DNA of 64,000 nt, from positions 620,001 to 684,000 of the forward strand of contig JBAZNU010000001.1 of assembly GCA_041649015.1 (NCBI GenBank). Direction: 5' to 3'. This stretch comes from Ignavibacteria bacterium. GTDB lineage: Bacteria; Bacteroidota; Ignavibacteria; Tepidaquicellales; Tepidaquicellaceae. A program made the position numbers and the translations under genes. A model generated the notes under the pieces. The model ran no database searches and was not told where the DNA came from. It worked only from the letters and a program-made list of their open reading frames with translations. Of this stretch, positions 24,673 through 33,534 are shown one piece after another. The number at the start of each line of letters is the position of its first letter. The first letter of the stretch is position 1.

Positions 24673-25388
24673 TTATTAAATGCATCGCAGTGGACGATGA
24701 ACCGCTGGCACTGGACATTATAAAAGATTATATTGCTCAGGTGCCTTTTCTGAAATTATTGAAAACCTTTAACGACGGTATTTCTGCTCTGGAATATCTT
24801 ACTTCGAATAATGTCGATTTACTCTTTCTTGATATTGAGATGGGAGGGCTTTCCGGGACACAATTGCTAAAGACTCTGCAAAAGCCGCCCAAAGTGATTA
24901 TGACAACTGCATACAGAAATTATGCAGCCGATGCTTTCGACCTGGATGTTACGGATTATCTTTTAAAACCATTTTCTTTTGAAAGATTTCATAAGGCTGT
25001 CGATAAAACCTGTGAACTTCTGAAATCAGAGCAAATCCAGTCATCGCCTCAATTAAGCAGCAATGATTATTTCTTCGTTAAATCTGACGGTAAGATGATA
25101 AAAGTAAATTATGACGACATCCTATACATTGAAGGTATGAGCGAATACATTGTTCTGAAAACAAAATCTGGCAGTATTATTACGCTTCAAAGCTTTAAAA
25201 ATATTGAAAAGACATTACCGCAATCGCGTTTTTTCAGAATCCATAAATCATATTTAGTTTCTCTTGACAAAGTTGAAAGCGTCAAAGGACAAAGTGTTTT
25301 CATCGCGAACAAGGAATTGCCCATAGGTGACAAATACAAAGAGAGTTTTTATTCGGCAATTGAATCCGCAGGGAAAAACAAGGTTTGA
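24669..25388 (+). CDS. LytTR family response regulator
   Basis: A DNA-binding transcription regulator. The receiver domain (1-120) has the acidic pair VDDEP at 8-12, the phospho-acceptor aspartate at 55 (LLFLDIEMGG), the T at 79-81 (MTTAYR) and the lysine in YLLKPF. The LytTR domain (~140-235) contains DYFFVKSDGKMIKVNYDDI, LYIEGMSEYIVLKT, TLPQSRFFRIHKSYLVSLDK and the conserved LPIGDKYKE end. LytTR proteins usually bind two ~9-bp direct repeats about two helical turns apart. Exactly such pairs lie at 15.6, 17.3 and 23.4 kb. The gene is coupled to a kinase on each side by 4-base overlaps. Confidence 0.93.
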   Translation: MIIKCIAVDDEPLALDIIKDYIAQVPFLKLLKTFNDGISALEYLTSNNVDLLFLDIEMGGLSGTQLLKTLQKPPKVIMTTAYRNYAADAFDLDVTDYLLKPFSFERFHKAVDKTCELLKSEQIQSSPQLSSNDYFFVKSDGKMIKVNYDDILYIEGMSEYIVLKTKSGSIITLQSFKNIEKTLPQSRFFRIHKSYLVSLDKVESVKGQSVFIANKELPIGDKYKESFYSAIESAGKNKV

Positions 25389-26428
25389 ATAAAAAGAAAG
25401 TACTAATACTGCACTTAATCTTCTGGCTGCTTATGCTCTTTATTACAGGGCTTCAGACCATTCCATCATTCGGTAAAACGGCCATAAGCATTATTGTTTA
25501 TGATTATTTGTTGTACATAGCCTCTTATGTTTTAATATTTTATTCTTTCTATTTTTCCATCTCAAATAAAAATCACAAAAAGAATAAAATTATATTGTTA
25601 TTAGTTTTAGGATTACTTTTTACAATCATTATAGACCTTCCGATAACGTACATATATTTATATATCCTTTCCCCCGAAGTACTCGCTTTGCGCGGTAATG
25701 AGTTTCGGATTATGTTCACGAAATACTATATGAGCTTCTTGGAATCAAATTTTCTTTTTGCGGTATCAGGCGCTCTTTTAAAAACAGCGCTGCTGCATTA
25801 CGTTAACACTATGGAACAAAAAGAATCCGAAAAGCAGTTAATTCTCGGCAACCTTGCCTTGCTAAAGTCGCAGATAAATCCCCTTTTTCTCTTTAATACT
25901 TTCGAATCCATCAGAACTCTTATAAAGACAAAACCGGACAAAGCTATATACAGCATCGAAAACCTTTCGGAAATAATGAGCTATATGCTCTATGATACCA
26001 CCGCGGAAAGAGTACCTCTTGATAAAGAAATAAATAACATCAGAAAGTATTTAAACCTGCAAAGTATCAGGTATAATAAAGAGTTCATTAAATTTTCGGT
26101 TCATGGCAATATGGTCGGAATATACGTTCCGCCCCTGATATTTATGCCAATTATTGAAAACGTTTTTAAACACTCAGATACCGCTTCGGAAACTTCAGAA
26201 GTTGCAATTAATTTTGAAGCACAGGAAAGCGGTTTGTTGTTCAGCATTTCATGTAATCATAAAGAAAATCTAAATAAAGCAGAATTAGATACCTGTTTAA
26301 ATGTAGAAACGATTAAGAAACATCTTGATTTAGTGTTTGAAAATAATTACAAACTCGAAACCAAAATAGAACCTAAACTGTACATCTTTAAACTTTGGAT
26401 TATAACTACCGGAAGAGCTGCGGGCTGA
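25385..26428 (+). CDS. LytS-like protein lacking the phosphoacceptor histidine (degenerate kinase)
   Basis: A second, paralogous sensor in the same operon, starting with TTG that overlaps the regulator's stop. It has four transmembrane helices (residues ~8-140), a coiled linker, then SQINPLFLFNTFESIRTLI. Leucine 167 (CTT at 25883-25885) stands where the kinase histidine should be. The N box is present (PPLIFMPIIENVFKHSD), but the G-box region reads LNVETIKKHLDLVFENNYKL and lacks the GxGL glycines seen in the first kinase. It therefore probably cannot autophosphorylate, and may act as a ligand-sensing partner or dimerisation modulator of the active kinase. The frame is otherwise intact along 347 residues, against simple decay. 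Confidence 0.85.
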   Translation: MNKKKVLILHLIFWLLMLFITGLQTIPSFGKTAISIIVYDYLLYIASYVLIFYSFYFSISNKNHKKNKIILLLVLGLLFTIIIDLPITYIYLYILSPEVLALRGNEFRIMFTKYYMSFLESNFLFAVSGALLKTALLHYVNTMEQKESEKQLILGNLALLKSQINPLFLFNTFESIRTLIKTKPDKAIYSIENLSEIMSYMLYDTTAERVPLDKEINNIRKYLNLQSIRYNKEFIKFSVHGNMVGIYVPPLIFMPIIENVFKHSDTASETSEVAINFEAQESGLLFSISCNHKENLNKAELDTCLNVETIKKHLDLVFENNYKLETKIEPKLYIFKLWIITTGRAAG

Positions 26429-26899
26429 TATACTTATTATTTTCAAGACTTTCATAGCGTTCAAAGAAACAAAGGTATTATGCACAAAAAATAATCCCTC
26501 CTTTAATTCCACCCCGAAAGCACCCCCAGTCCCGACAAAAAAATAGTGACAAAAATGTTAACAATAAAAAAATACGTGCTGTTTTCAGTCTAAACTTAAT
26601 TAGCCCTATCTTGCACTCTAATTGGTCTTAAATTGGTCTCTAAAATAACCCGCATCTATTCACTGACAAATTTGTCACAAAAACCGGAAACGGTAAAAAA
26701 AATACACAAGCACCTAATCATCCAACCGGTGAAAAAAATCCTTTTTGCAATCAGCGATATTCAGAATAATCAAAGAAAACCGTATCCTTTATCCTAAAAA
26801 AGAAAGATATGCACGAAAAAACATGTTTGTTTTATCATAATAATTCAATAAATTTCAAATTAGTATAATCTCTGTTTTCGAAATAATATAAAACCATTT
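26429..26899. other. Intergenic region with dispersed repeat and palindrome
   Basis: The 471 bases between the LytS-like gene and the T9SS gene hold no credible ORF. They contain a 35-base dispersed repeat (26610-26644; second copy inverted at 44505-44539) with two ATTGGTCT units 11 bp apart. They also contain a perfect 14-bp palindrome TGACAAATTTGTCA (26664-26677) that looks like an operator half-way between the genes. The promoter of the gene at 26900 should lie in the last 150 bases. Confidence 0.55.
26610..26644 (+). repeat. 35-bp dispersed intergenic repeat, copy 1
   Basis: This copy and the reverse complement of 44505-44539 agree in about 31 of 35 bases. Both contain ATTGGTCTTAAATTGGTCT, a tandem ATTGGTCT pair with an 11-bp period. 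Both copies are intergenic. A short mobile repeat or a regulator-binding element are the two obvious readings. Confidence 0.6.
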
Positions 26900-28249
26900 A
26901 TGAAAACAAAAACACTTCTTTTTTCTTTAATGCTGCAATTGCTCTTTTCTTATTATGCTTATCCGCAATGGGTTTTCTGGGAAGAAAATAATTCGGGCGT
27001 AACGGTTTCTCTGAATGCCGTTTCCAACCTTAACGGCCAGAATGCCTATGTATGCGGCGACAGCGGTACCGTTCTGAAGACAAATTACTTCGGTTATAAC
27101 TGGTCGAAAGTGAGCACAAATGAAATACCTTCAGACGTTTCGCTCGGAACATTGTTTGCCTTAACTACAGCGGCAGTGTTTACAGGCGGAACTAATGACA
27201 GCGGCGCCGTTATGTATATGACAACAACCTCTGGAACCAATTGGTTAAAGGTCTTTACACAGGCGGGGACTGAAATTAACGGCATCTGGCTTTATAACAC
27301 TTCTGAAGGAATCATGGTCGGCAACCCCGTAGGAGGAAGGTGGTCAATATGGAAAACAACAAACGGAGGTTTTAACTGGGATTCAACAGGATGTTACCTG
27401 AAGCAAAATGTAAATGAAACAGGGTTCAGGAATTCATTCTACTATGCTTCGGGAAAAATGTGGTTCGGTACAAACAATTCAAGAATATATTATTCCTCTA
27501 ATAATGGTACAAACTGGTCGGTAATTTCTACAGAGCCAATGCAAAATTCAATTTCCTTATGGTGGCTAAATGAAATGTTAACTTATGGCTATACAACTGG
27601 TTCGTCATACTTGAAAACAACTAACGCCGGCCTAAACTGGTTAGCAGACACATCCGTTCTTGGCAGCGGAAATATCAACGGCATAATATCATATCCCAAT
27701 TTTAATACTAATCCGTGGTACATAAGAAACAGCGAAAACATATACCTTAAGAATGGCTTTCAGGGCTGGATTATACAGTACACAGCCCCCTCAGGAATAT
27801 ACAACTATATGGGGCTTGCAAGGTCAGGCTCGTTTTTCGGTCCCGGGGCGATTTTTGCAGTAAGAAATAACGGAGGTATATCACGCGCTAACGCCTTTGT
27901 TGAAGGAGTAAAACTAATCTCTGACAGGATACCCGATGATTACAAACTCCATCAAAACTATCCGAATCCGTTCAACTCTACAACACATTTCAAATTTGAT
28001 ACACGTCTTCTTCCGAATACATATTACGGAGAAGTAAGAGGCGGCAACATAAAGCTGACGATTTACAATGCTCTCGGACAGGAAGTAGAAACTCTGATTA
28101 ACAAAGTCCTGCAGCCCGCTGTTTACGAGGCAAGCTGGAACGGCAGCAATTATTCCTCAGGCGTCTATTTCTACAGATTCCAAGTGACCGACCCAAACGG
28201 CGGCGGCATAGTTTACAACGCAGTAAAGAAAATGATAATGATGAAATAA
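26900..28249 (+). CDS. Secreted YCF48/BNR-like propeller protein with T9SS sorting domain
   Basis: Residues 1-23 form a signal peptide (KTLLFSLMLQLLFSYYAYPQ). Repeated blades of the type GDSGTVLKTNYFGYNWSK, MYMTTTSGTNWLKV and IWKTTNGGFNWDSTG resemble YCF48/photosystem-stability-factor and BNR propellers. The C-terminal T9SS domain begins NYPNPFNSTTHFKF (the usual FNP is FNS) and carries an insertion of ~12 residues before LTIYNALGQEVETL. It ends VKKMIMMK. A surface-exposed or released protein of unknown ligand. It ends at a strong hairpin terminator. Confidence 0.83.
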   Translation: MKTKTLLFSLMLQLLFSYYAYPQWVFWEENNSGVTVSLNAVSNLNGQNAYVCGDSGTVLKTNYFGYNWSKVSTNEIPSDVSLGTLFALTTAAVFTGGTNDSGAVMYMTTTSGTNWLKVFTQAGTEINGIWLYNTSEGIMVGNPVGGRWSIWKTTNGGFNWDSTGCYLKQNVNETGFRNSFYYASGKMWFGTNNSRIYYSSNNGTNWSVISTEPMQNSISLWWLNEMLTYGYTTGSSYLKTTNAGLNWLADTSVLGSGNINGIISYPNFNTNPWYIRNSENIYLKNGFQGWIIQYTAPSGIYNYMGLARSGSFFGPGAIFAVRNNGGISRANAFVEGVKLISDRIPDDYKLHQNYPNPFNSTTHFKFDTRLLPNTYYGEVRGGNIKLTIYNALGQEVETLINKVLQPAVYEASWNGSNYSSGVYFYRFQVTDPNGGGIVYNAVKKMIMMK

Positions 28250-28272
28250 TGATTAAGACATTTATAAATATA

Positions 28273-28307
28273 CAAGCCTCTTTCGCCTGACAAACGAAAG
28301 AGGCTTG
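28273..28307. terminator. Bidirectional terminator
   Basis: A perfect 13-bp stem CAAGCCTCTTTCG / CGAAAGAGGCTTG (28273-28285 and 28295-28307) with a 9-base loop lies between the convergent genes ending at 28249 (+) and 28326 (-). Confidence 0.85.
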
Positions 28308-28325
28308 ATAATTTGATAGATTTGT

Positions 28326-29000
28326 TTAACTGCTCTTACTCGGTATCCTCGAAATTATCCATTCAAGGAAAGAGCTCTGATTCCGCGTCTGTATCCACAG
28401 TGTTCCAGTTCCGTTAAACTCCGCAACAAGTCCTTCGCCGCTGAAGAGCGTTGATTTCAGCCCGCCGACTTTCTTTATGTTGAAAGTAAGACCGTCAGTA
28501 AATGCAACAATGTGCCCTGTATCGACGATAAACCTGTCGTTCACCATTTGCTTTTCAAATATTGCCCCGAAAGAATTCACAAATAAATCTCCCGTTCCGT
28601 TTGCCTTCAGCATTATCAATCCGGGTCCGCCGAAAAATCCTTTCGCGCCTCCCCAGCTTGTATCAAGGTTTACCGTTGCCGCAGAGCAGACAAAGCATCC
28701 CGACTGTATAAACATATTCTCCCCGTTAAGATTAAAGTGTTTTATATCTCCCGGAAAAGGAGCCGTAAAGCCTATTTCTCCGGCGCCCTGCTTAGCAATA
28801 AACCTGTTTGTGAAAAATGATTCACCGCCCAATACGGATTTTTTCAGCGCTCCGAATATTCCGCCTTTGGTTGTTGTCTCTATTTCCACGTTCCAGCTTT
28901 TAAACACCATTGCGCCTGCTTCTGCCTGTACCTCCTCGTTTTCTGCAAGGTTGATGTGTACCAGCGCCTCTGACGGCTGGAATAAAATTTTGTGCTGCAT
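28326..29000 (-). CDS. AIM24 / TIGR00266 family protein
   Basis: A conserved beta-rich protein of unknown biochemical role, related to the mitochondrial AIM24 family. The family hallmarks are visible: VQAEAGAMVFKSWNVEIET near the N-terminus, GGIFGALKKSVLGGESFFTN, GEIGFTAPFPGDI, a glycine-rich GGAKGFFGGPGLIMLKANG block, VDTGHIVAFTDGLTF and the end FSGEGLVAEFNGTGTLWIQT. At 224 residues it has the usual length. It has no signal peptide. It is followed on the same strand, upstream, by the rhomboid gene (48 bases), so the two may form a transcript. Confidence 0.85.
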   Translation of the reverse strand: MQHKILFQPSEALVHINLAENEEVQAEAGAMVFKSWNVEIETTTKGGIFGALKKSVLGGESFFTNRFIAKQGAGEIGFTAPFPGDIKHFNLNGENMFIQSGCFVCSAATVNLDTSWGGAKGFFGGPGLIMLKANGTGDLFVNSFGAIFEKQMVNDRFIVDTGHIVAFTDGLTFNIKKVGGLKSTLFSGEGLVAEFNGTGTLWIQTRNQSSFLEWIISRIPSKSS

Positions 29001-29047
29001 AATTTCTCCCTTCTTTATTTATATGTTAAAGATACTAAATATATTAA

Positions 29048-29719
29048 TTAAAAACTCTCCTCGTTCTTTAACTTCTTTTCCGCTTTCTCATACTCTTCAA
29101 GGTCAATATCATCATCATCAGTTTCCTCATCCTCCCATTTATACTTCTCCGGCAGCGGGTCTGTGTTTCTGAACATAAGCGCTGCAACTAATCCCACTAC
29201 CGCTCCCGAAAGATGTGCCTCAAATGATATCTTCGGGTCAGTCGGGAGCACACCCCATACGAGACCGCCGTACATAAACGTTACTACAAGCGACAAACCG
29301 ATTGACTTACTGTCATGCCTGAACAGCCCAACAAAGAACAGAAAAGTAACCAGTCCGTAAACTACACCGCTTGCACCTATATGGTACGCTTCCCTGCCGA
29401 ATATCCACACCAGAACGTTTGAAAATATATACACAGTAAAGAATACTCTGAACGACGAATTTGTGTAAGCATAGAACAAAAACATCATGAGAACAATCAG
29501 CGTAAAAGTGTTTGACGCAAGATGCGAGAAATCAGAATGTATCAAAGGTGCCGTAACAATACCGATAAGCCCCTTCGCCTCCCGCGGCAGCACACCAAGA
29601 AAGCTAAGATCTGTCTTCGTAAAAATCTCAAATAACTTTATTATCCAAAGCAGAGAAATAAAAGAAAGCGTAATAAAAAGACTTATGCGAAACTTCGGCT
29701 TTCCCTTTTCCTCTTTCAT
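29048..29719 (-). CDS. Rhomboid family intramembrane serine protease
   Basis: Cleaves transmembrane segments within the bilayer. The preferred start is the ATG at 29719 (MKEEKGKPKFRISLF); the frame remains open to 29800, which would overlap the divergent nrnA start. Six transmembrane helices fill residues ~15-195. The first rhomboid signature is PLIHSDFSHLASNTF, the serine motif is GASGVVYGL and the histidine partner lies in FEAHLSGAVVGLVAAL. The C-terminal tail is strongly acidic, then charged (DDDDIDLEEYEKAEKKLK), and cytosolic. Confidence 0.88.
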   Translation of the reverse strand: MKEEKGKPKFRISLFITLSFISLLWIIKLFEIFTKTDLSFLGVLPREAKGLIGIVTAPLIHSDFSHLASNTFTLIVLMMFLFYAYTNSSFRVFFTVYIFSNVLVWIFGREAYHIGASGVVYGLVTFLFFVGLFRHDSKSIGLSLVVTFMYGGLVWGVLPTDPKISFEAHLSGAVVGLVAALMFRNTDPLPEKYKWEDEETDDDDIDLEEYEKAEKKLKNEESF

Positions 29720-29818
29720 ACTATTTGTATCCGTTTGCTCAAAAAATTCTGTCAAGAAAAATAATTCTTTTATCTTTATTTTGTTGTGATAAAATACCAA
29801 TTTCTCAATATTTTACAA

Positions 29819-30832
29819 ATGAATAAAGATTTCAAAAGAGTACGGAAAGCCATAGATTCGGCGAATAATATAGTTATTACGACCCATCTCCTTCCCGATG
29901 GAGACGCCATCGGCAGCGAGTTTGCTCTCTATTATTATCTTCTCAAAAAGGGAAAGAATGTTGAGATTATTAATCACAACGAAACCCCCGACCACCTTGA
30001 TTTTCTTGATGAAAAGAAAATTATCAGAAGGTTCAGGGATAAAGCAGATGTCAACACTAAAATCATTAACGAAGCGGATATTATATTTGTTGTTGATACG
30101 AATGAATACTCAAGAATTAAAAGCATGGCGGATGCAGTAAAGTATTCTCCTGCAAAGAGAATCTGCATCGACCATCATCAGGGCATTATCCCCAGGAATT
30201 ATTATGCATATATTTCTGACACGGATTCCCCCGCAACTTCACAGATACTGTACGATTTTATAACAGAAGATAACAGCGATTATATTGACAAGAAAATTGC
30301 TGATAATCTCTACGCGGGAATAATGACAGACACCGGCTCTTTCAGGTATCCGAGAACAACGGAAAAAACATTCCTGATTTGCGCCGACCTTATAAAAAGA
30401 GGAACAGACCCGGTGATGATGTATGACCATATTTATAACAATATGCCTTCGGATAAAGTAAAGCTCCTTTCGAGATTCATAGATAGTCTGACTTTTCACC
30501 GCCACGGAACTCTGTGTATTGGAATGATAACACAGAGAGACTTTTTAGATTATCACTCTGACGTAAAAGATGTTGAAGGTTTCTCCGGTTTTCTGATGAC
30601 TATGAAGAACGTAAAAATCGGATTTCTTATTGTCGAACTTCCGGACAGCTGTAAGATTTCATTCCGCTCAAAAGGCAGCATAAAAATGAATGAGTTTGCA
30701 AAACGCTTCCACGGCGGCGGTCATATGAATGCCGCTGGTGCAACGGTTGAAAATATCGACCCCTTTACACTAAAGGAAAAACTGCTGACAGAATACGAAT
30801 CATTCGTATCGAAACATGACAAGAAAAGATAA
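29819..30832 (+). CDS. nrnA: DHH/DHHA1 phosphoesterase, NrnA-like oligoribonuclease
   Basis: Degrades short RNA oligonucleotides and/or 3'-phosphoadenosine 5'-phosphate. The start is set at the ATG 29819 (MNKDFKRVRKAIDSANN), because the DHH domain motif follows at once (ITTHLLPDGDAIGSE). Other metal-binding motifs are FVVDTNEYSRI, ICIDHHQG (the DHH signature) and MTDTGSFRYPRTT. The DHHA1 domain has IKMNEFAKRFHGGGHMNAAGA. At ~338 residues it has the usual length. Its 3' end overlaps the next gene by 17 bases. Cyclic-di-nucleotide hydrolysis, as in GdpP relatives, is less likely because there is no PAS or membrane domain. Confidence 0.9.
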   Translation: MNKDFKRVRKAIDSANNIVITTHLLPDGDAIGSEFALYYYLLKKGKNVEIINHNETPDHLDFLDEKKIIRRFRDKADVNTKIINEADIIFVVDTNEYSRIKSMADAVKYSPAKRICIDHHQGIIPRNYYAYISDTDSPATSQILYDFITEDNSDYIDKKIADNLYAGIMTDTGSFRYPRTTEKTFLICADLIKRGTDPVMMYDHIYNNMPSDKVKLLSRFIDSLTFHRHGTLCIGMITQRDFLDYHSDVKDVEGFSGFLMTMKNVKIGFLIVELPDSCKISFRSKGSIKMNEFAKRFHGGGHMNAAGATVENIDPFTLKEKLLTEYESFVSKHDKKR

Positions 30833-32357
30833 ATATTTTCTCGGAATACTTTTACTTATCTATACACTTTATCGCATAGCTGTCCTGCTTAAACCATTCT
30901 CTGAAATTAACGGCTATGCAATACCCGACGACGCTTATCTCTCTCTTGATATAGCCCGCAATTTTGCTGACGGCAAATGGTTCTTCTACAGCGAAGGGAC
31001 AACAAGCGGGTTTCAGCCTCTGTATGTGTTCCTGATGACACCAGTCTTTCTTATATTTAAGAACGACTTAATCACCCCTGTTTATATATCAATAGCAATC
31101 CAAAACATTTTCGGATTTGGTACTGTATATTTTATGTACAGATTAATAAGAAATATTTTTGAGGACGATTACTCTCCGTTTCTTTCCGTTCTTTTGTTTA
31201 TACTCCTGCCCGTATCAATAATAAACATGGGTAACGGACTCGAAACATCAATATCTTTCTTCTTCTTCGTGCTTGTTTTTTATTATTTGTATAAATTTCA
31301 GAAGGAAGAATTTGACAAAATCACATTCAAACAATTGTTTATACTTGGTGTTCTTACCGGCATAGCAATGCTTGCAAGGATTGACAACATAATGATTATA
31401 CCCGGAGTGGCAGTATGGCTTATAACGAAAGGCAAAGGCACTAAGCTCTTCAAACAGGCGTTGTTTTTCCTCGCTGGTTCAGCAATTGTTTATTTTCCCT
31501 ATATGGTGCTCATGTTTTCCTTCACCGGTGATTTCTTTCCTGTGAGCGGAAAGGCAGTGCATCATATCGGCAGGGATATGGTTGAGAATTATGCTGTCGG
31601 AAATTCAAACATGTTTGAACTGATAAGACTTTCGCTGCAGAACATTTACACGAACTATTCGGTTGTAATAATATTCGTCCTTGTGGGTACACTTGTTTAT
31701 CGTATCAAATCGTTTGCTTGCCCGTGGTTCAGCCAAAGCTTAAAACAACACTTACCGCTCGTCATTACCGCCCTTCTTTTATTCTTTGCATACACATTCT
31801 ATTTAAATGCATATTGGTTTTATTCAAGGTACTTTTTCCCTTTAAGTCTGTTCTTTGCCGTAATTACAGCGTTCATTATAAATTTGCTTATATACAGTTT
31901 CTCGTCACAGGGCGGCAAGAGGAGTGTTTTTATAGTTTTAATAATATTATTCATATTCCCGAATGTTATAAGAACGGGATTTAAAGATTTCTTTCTCGGG
32001 GAATACAAAAATAAAGGTTATGAAAAAATCGGTGAGTGGGTTAATGGAAATTTCTCCGCAGGTACTGTAATAGGATGCGTACAAACGGGGGCAATCGGAT
32101 ATTTTTCTAAAGACAAAACCGTTATAAATCTGGATGGTGTCGTTAATAAAGACGCTTACGACGCAATTCAGAAAAAGGAACTTATAAATTACATAAGAAG
32201 CAAAAAGATTGAATATTTTATTGACTGGGACATTAACCATGTATTCGTCGCCCGTAATTCAAATGGATTCAAAGAATCAGACCTCTTCTTTGTCGAACCC
32301 GCAGGCGGTATAAAAACGTGGGGATATAACTGGTATGTCTATAAAGTAAATTATTAA
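30816..32357 (+). CDS. GT-C type membrane glycosyltransferase (ArnT/PMT-like)
   Basis: A polytopic membrane protein of 513 residues with about ten hydrophobic helices. The conserved acidic pair after the first helix (GYAIPDDAYLSLDIARNFADG) and the following TSGFQPLYVFLMTP fit the GT-C fold of polyprenyl-phosphate-dependent sugar transferases. A small C-terminal soluble domain starts near residue 400 (EKIGEWVNGNFSAGTVIGC) and contains YFIDWD. The sugar and acceptor are unknown. It overlaps nrnA by 17 bases and is probably translated from the same message. Confidence 0.75.
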   Translation: MTRKDKYFLGILLLIYTLYRIAVLLKPFSEINGYAIPDDAYLSLDIARNFADGKWFFYSEGTTSGFQPLYVFLMTPVFLIFKNDLITPVYISIAIQNIFGFGTVYFMYRLIRNIFEDDYSPFLSVLLFILLPVSIINMGNGLETSISFFFFVLVFYYLYKFQKEEFDKITFKQLFILGVLTGIAMLARIDNIMIIPGVAVWLITKGKGTKLFKQALFFLAGSAIVYFPYMVLMFSFTGDFFPVSGKAVHHIGRDMVENYAVGNSNMFELIRLSLQNIYTNYSVVIIFVLVGTLVYRIKSFACPWFSQSLKQHLPLVITALLLFFAYTFYLNAYWFYSRYFFPLSLFFAVITAFIINLLIYSFSSQGGKRSVFIVLIILFIFPNVIRTGFKDFFLGEYKNKGYEKIGEWVNGNFSAGTVIGCVQTGAIGYFSKDKTVINLDGVVNKDAYDAIQKKELINYIRSKKIEYFIDWDINHVFVARNSNGFKESDLFFVEPAGGIKTWGYNWYVYKVNY

Positions 32358-32415
32358 GAACTAATTAGATTTTTTCTGTCTTCATTTAGAATTATCTTTA
32401 TTTATTAAACTTACA

Positions 32416-33531
32416 ATGCTCGAACAAATTACAGATAAAAGATTCAAGGAGGCTTCGGCCATTGCAGAAGAGTTGAGCAATTTTTCTGCTGAGACGATAA
32501 TCACAAGCAGGCTGCCGGATTTTACAAAATCGTTTATTATAAACGACAGCAGTTTACCAAAAACAAAAAGTGAACTGCTTAAAATCATCGATAAATCCGT
32601 AAAGTTAAACCTGAATTATTGCATTAGGCCAAAATGGACACTACTCAGTTACATTTACGCAAATCAGGATTCAAAAAGCAAACAGGAAATACTCAGGAAA
32701 GTCGAGACTTTCACTTACTACAGCTTTTACACCGAACCCGTAAAAGACCTGTGCAAAGATGATTCTTATGTGTCGATTCCGCGTACTATTGTTGAAGACC
32801 TTATTGACGATATAAATTCGAGCATTCACGAAAAACTTACTAAAGAAACAACAGGGCTCAAGATTAAAAACTTTTTTCTTCATCTATATAAGTTTAAATA
32901 CGGAGACAATTCTGAAATAAGCCTTGATATGTCCGTTCCCTATTCTTTCATAAGGATATTCCTTGAAGACAAAGGATACAAAGACATTGTTAAGATGTTT
33001 GTTGACGCAGGAATTACAGATGATGACTATGAACTTGAACTTAAAACAGCAATAAAGATAATTACAGGCAAGACAAAAGAAATAAAACTCCGCCTCGAAG
33101 AAACAAACTCCCCGCTTAAAGAAAATAAGGAAGAGGACCTTGTTATTTCTGCCGGAAACAATGAATCAACAATTGAGAAGACAACAGTTCCAAAGCTAAG
33201 CGAGGAAAATAATTTTGAGGGAACATCAACAACCGGAGAAATGAAGGAAGAGCACAGTATCGCGGACGAATTTGAAGAGAAAGAAAAAGATAACACTGAC
33301 CACATAAAATTCCATTTCAAAGAGGACGAATTAAAAAGTATAGCAAAAAAAGTGTTCAAGGGCAGCAGGTACATAATGCAAGACTCATTTCTTGAAATTG
33401 AACAGTTGAAAAACTGGCGTGAAGTAACTGAATATCTAAAATCAGTTTTTCTTGAAAACAAGGTTAACATAGGTGATAAGACGGTTATACTTTTTGTGGA
33501 TGTACTGAACGACTATTTTGAAAAGAGATAG
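32416..33531 (+). CDS. Hypothetical protein upstream of obgE
   Basis: A 371-residue soluble protein that I do not recognise. The N-terminal ~210 residues are predicted mostly helical. Residues ~230-300 are a low-complexity acidic linker rich in E, N, S and T. A compact C-terminal segment (~300-371) contains FHFKEDELKSIAKKVFKGSR, LEIEQLKNWREV and ends DVLNDYFEKR. Codon use and frame quality resemble the neighbours, and obgE starts 3 bases after its stop, so it belongs to the obgE-surE operon. The position suggests a link with ribosome or stress biology, which is inference only. Confidence 0.7.
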   Translation: MLEQITDKRFKEASAIAEELSNFSAETIITSRLPDFTKSFIINDSSLPKTKSELLKIIDKSVKLNLNYCIRPKWTLLSYIYANQDSKSKQEILRKVETFTYYSFYTEPVKDLCKDDSYVSIPRTIVEDLIDDINSSIHEKLTKETTGLKIKNFFLHLYKFKYGDNSEISLDMSVPYSFIRIFLEDKGYKDIVKMFVDAGITDDDYELELKTAIKIITGKTKEIKLRLEETNSPLKENKEEDLVISAGNNESTIEKTTVPKLSEENNFEGTSTTGEMKEEHSIADEFEEKEKDNTDHIKFHFKEDELKSIAKKVFKGSRYIMQDSFLEIEQLKNWREVTEYLKSVFLENKVNIGDKTVILFVDVLNDYFEKR

Positions 33532-33534
33532 AAT

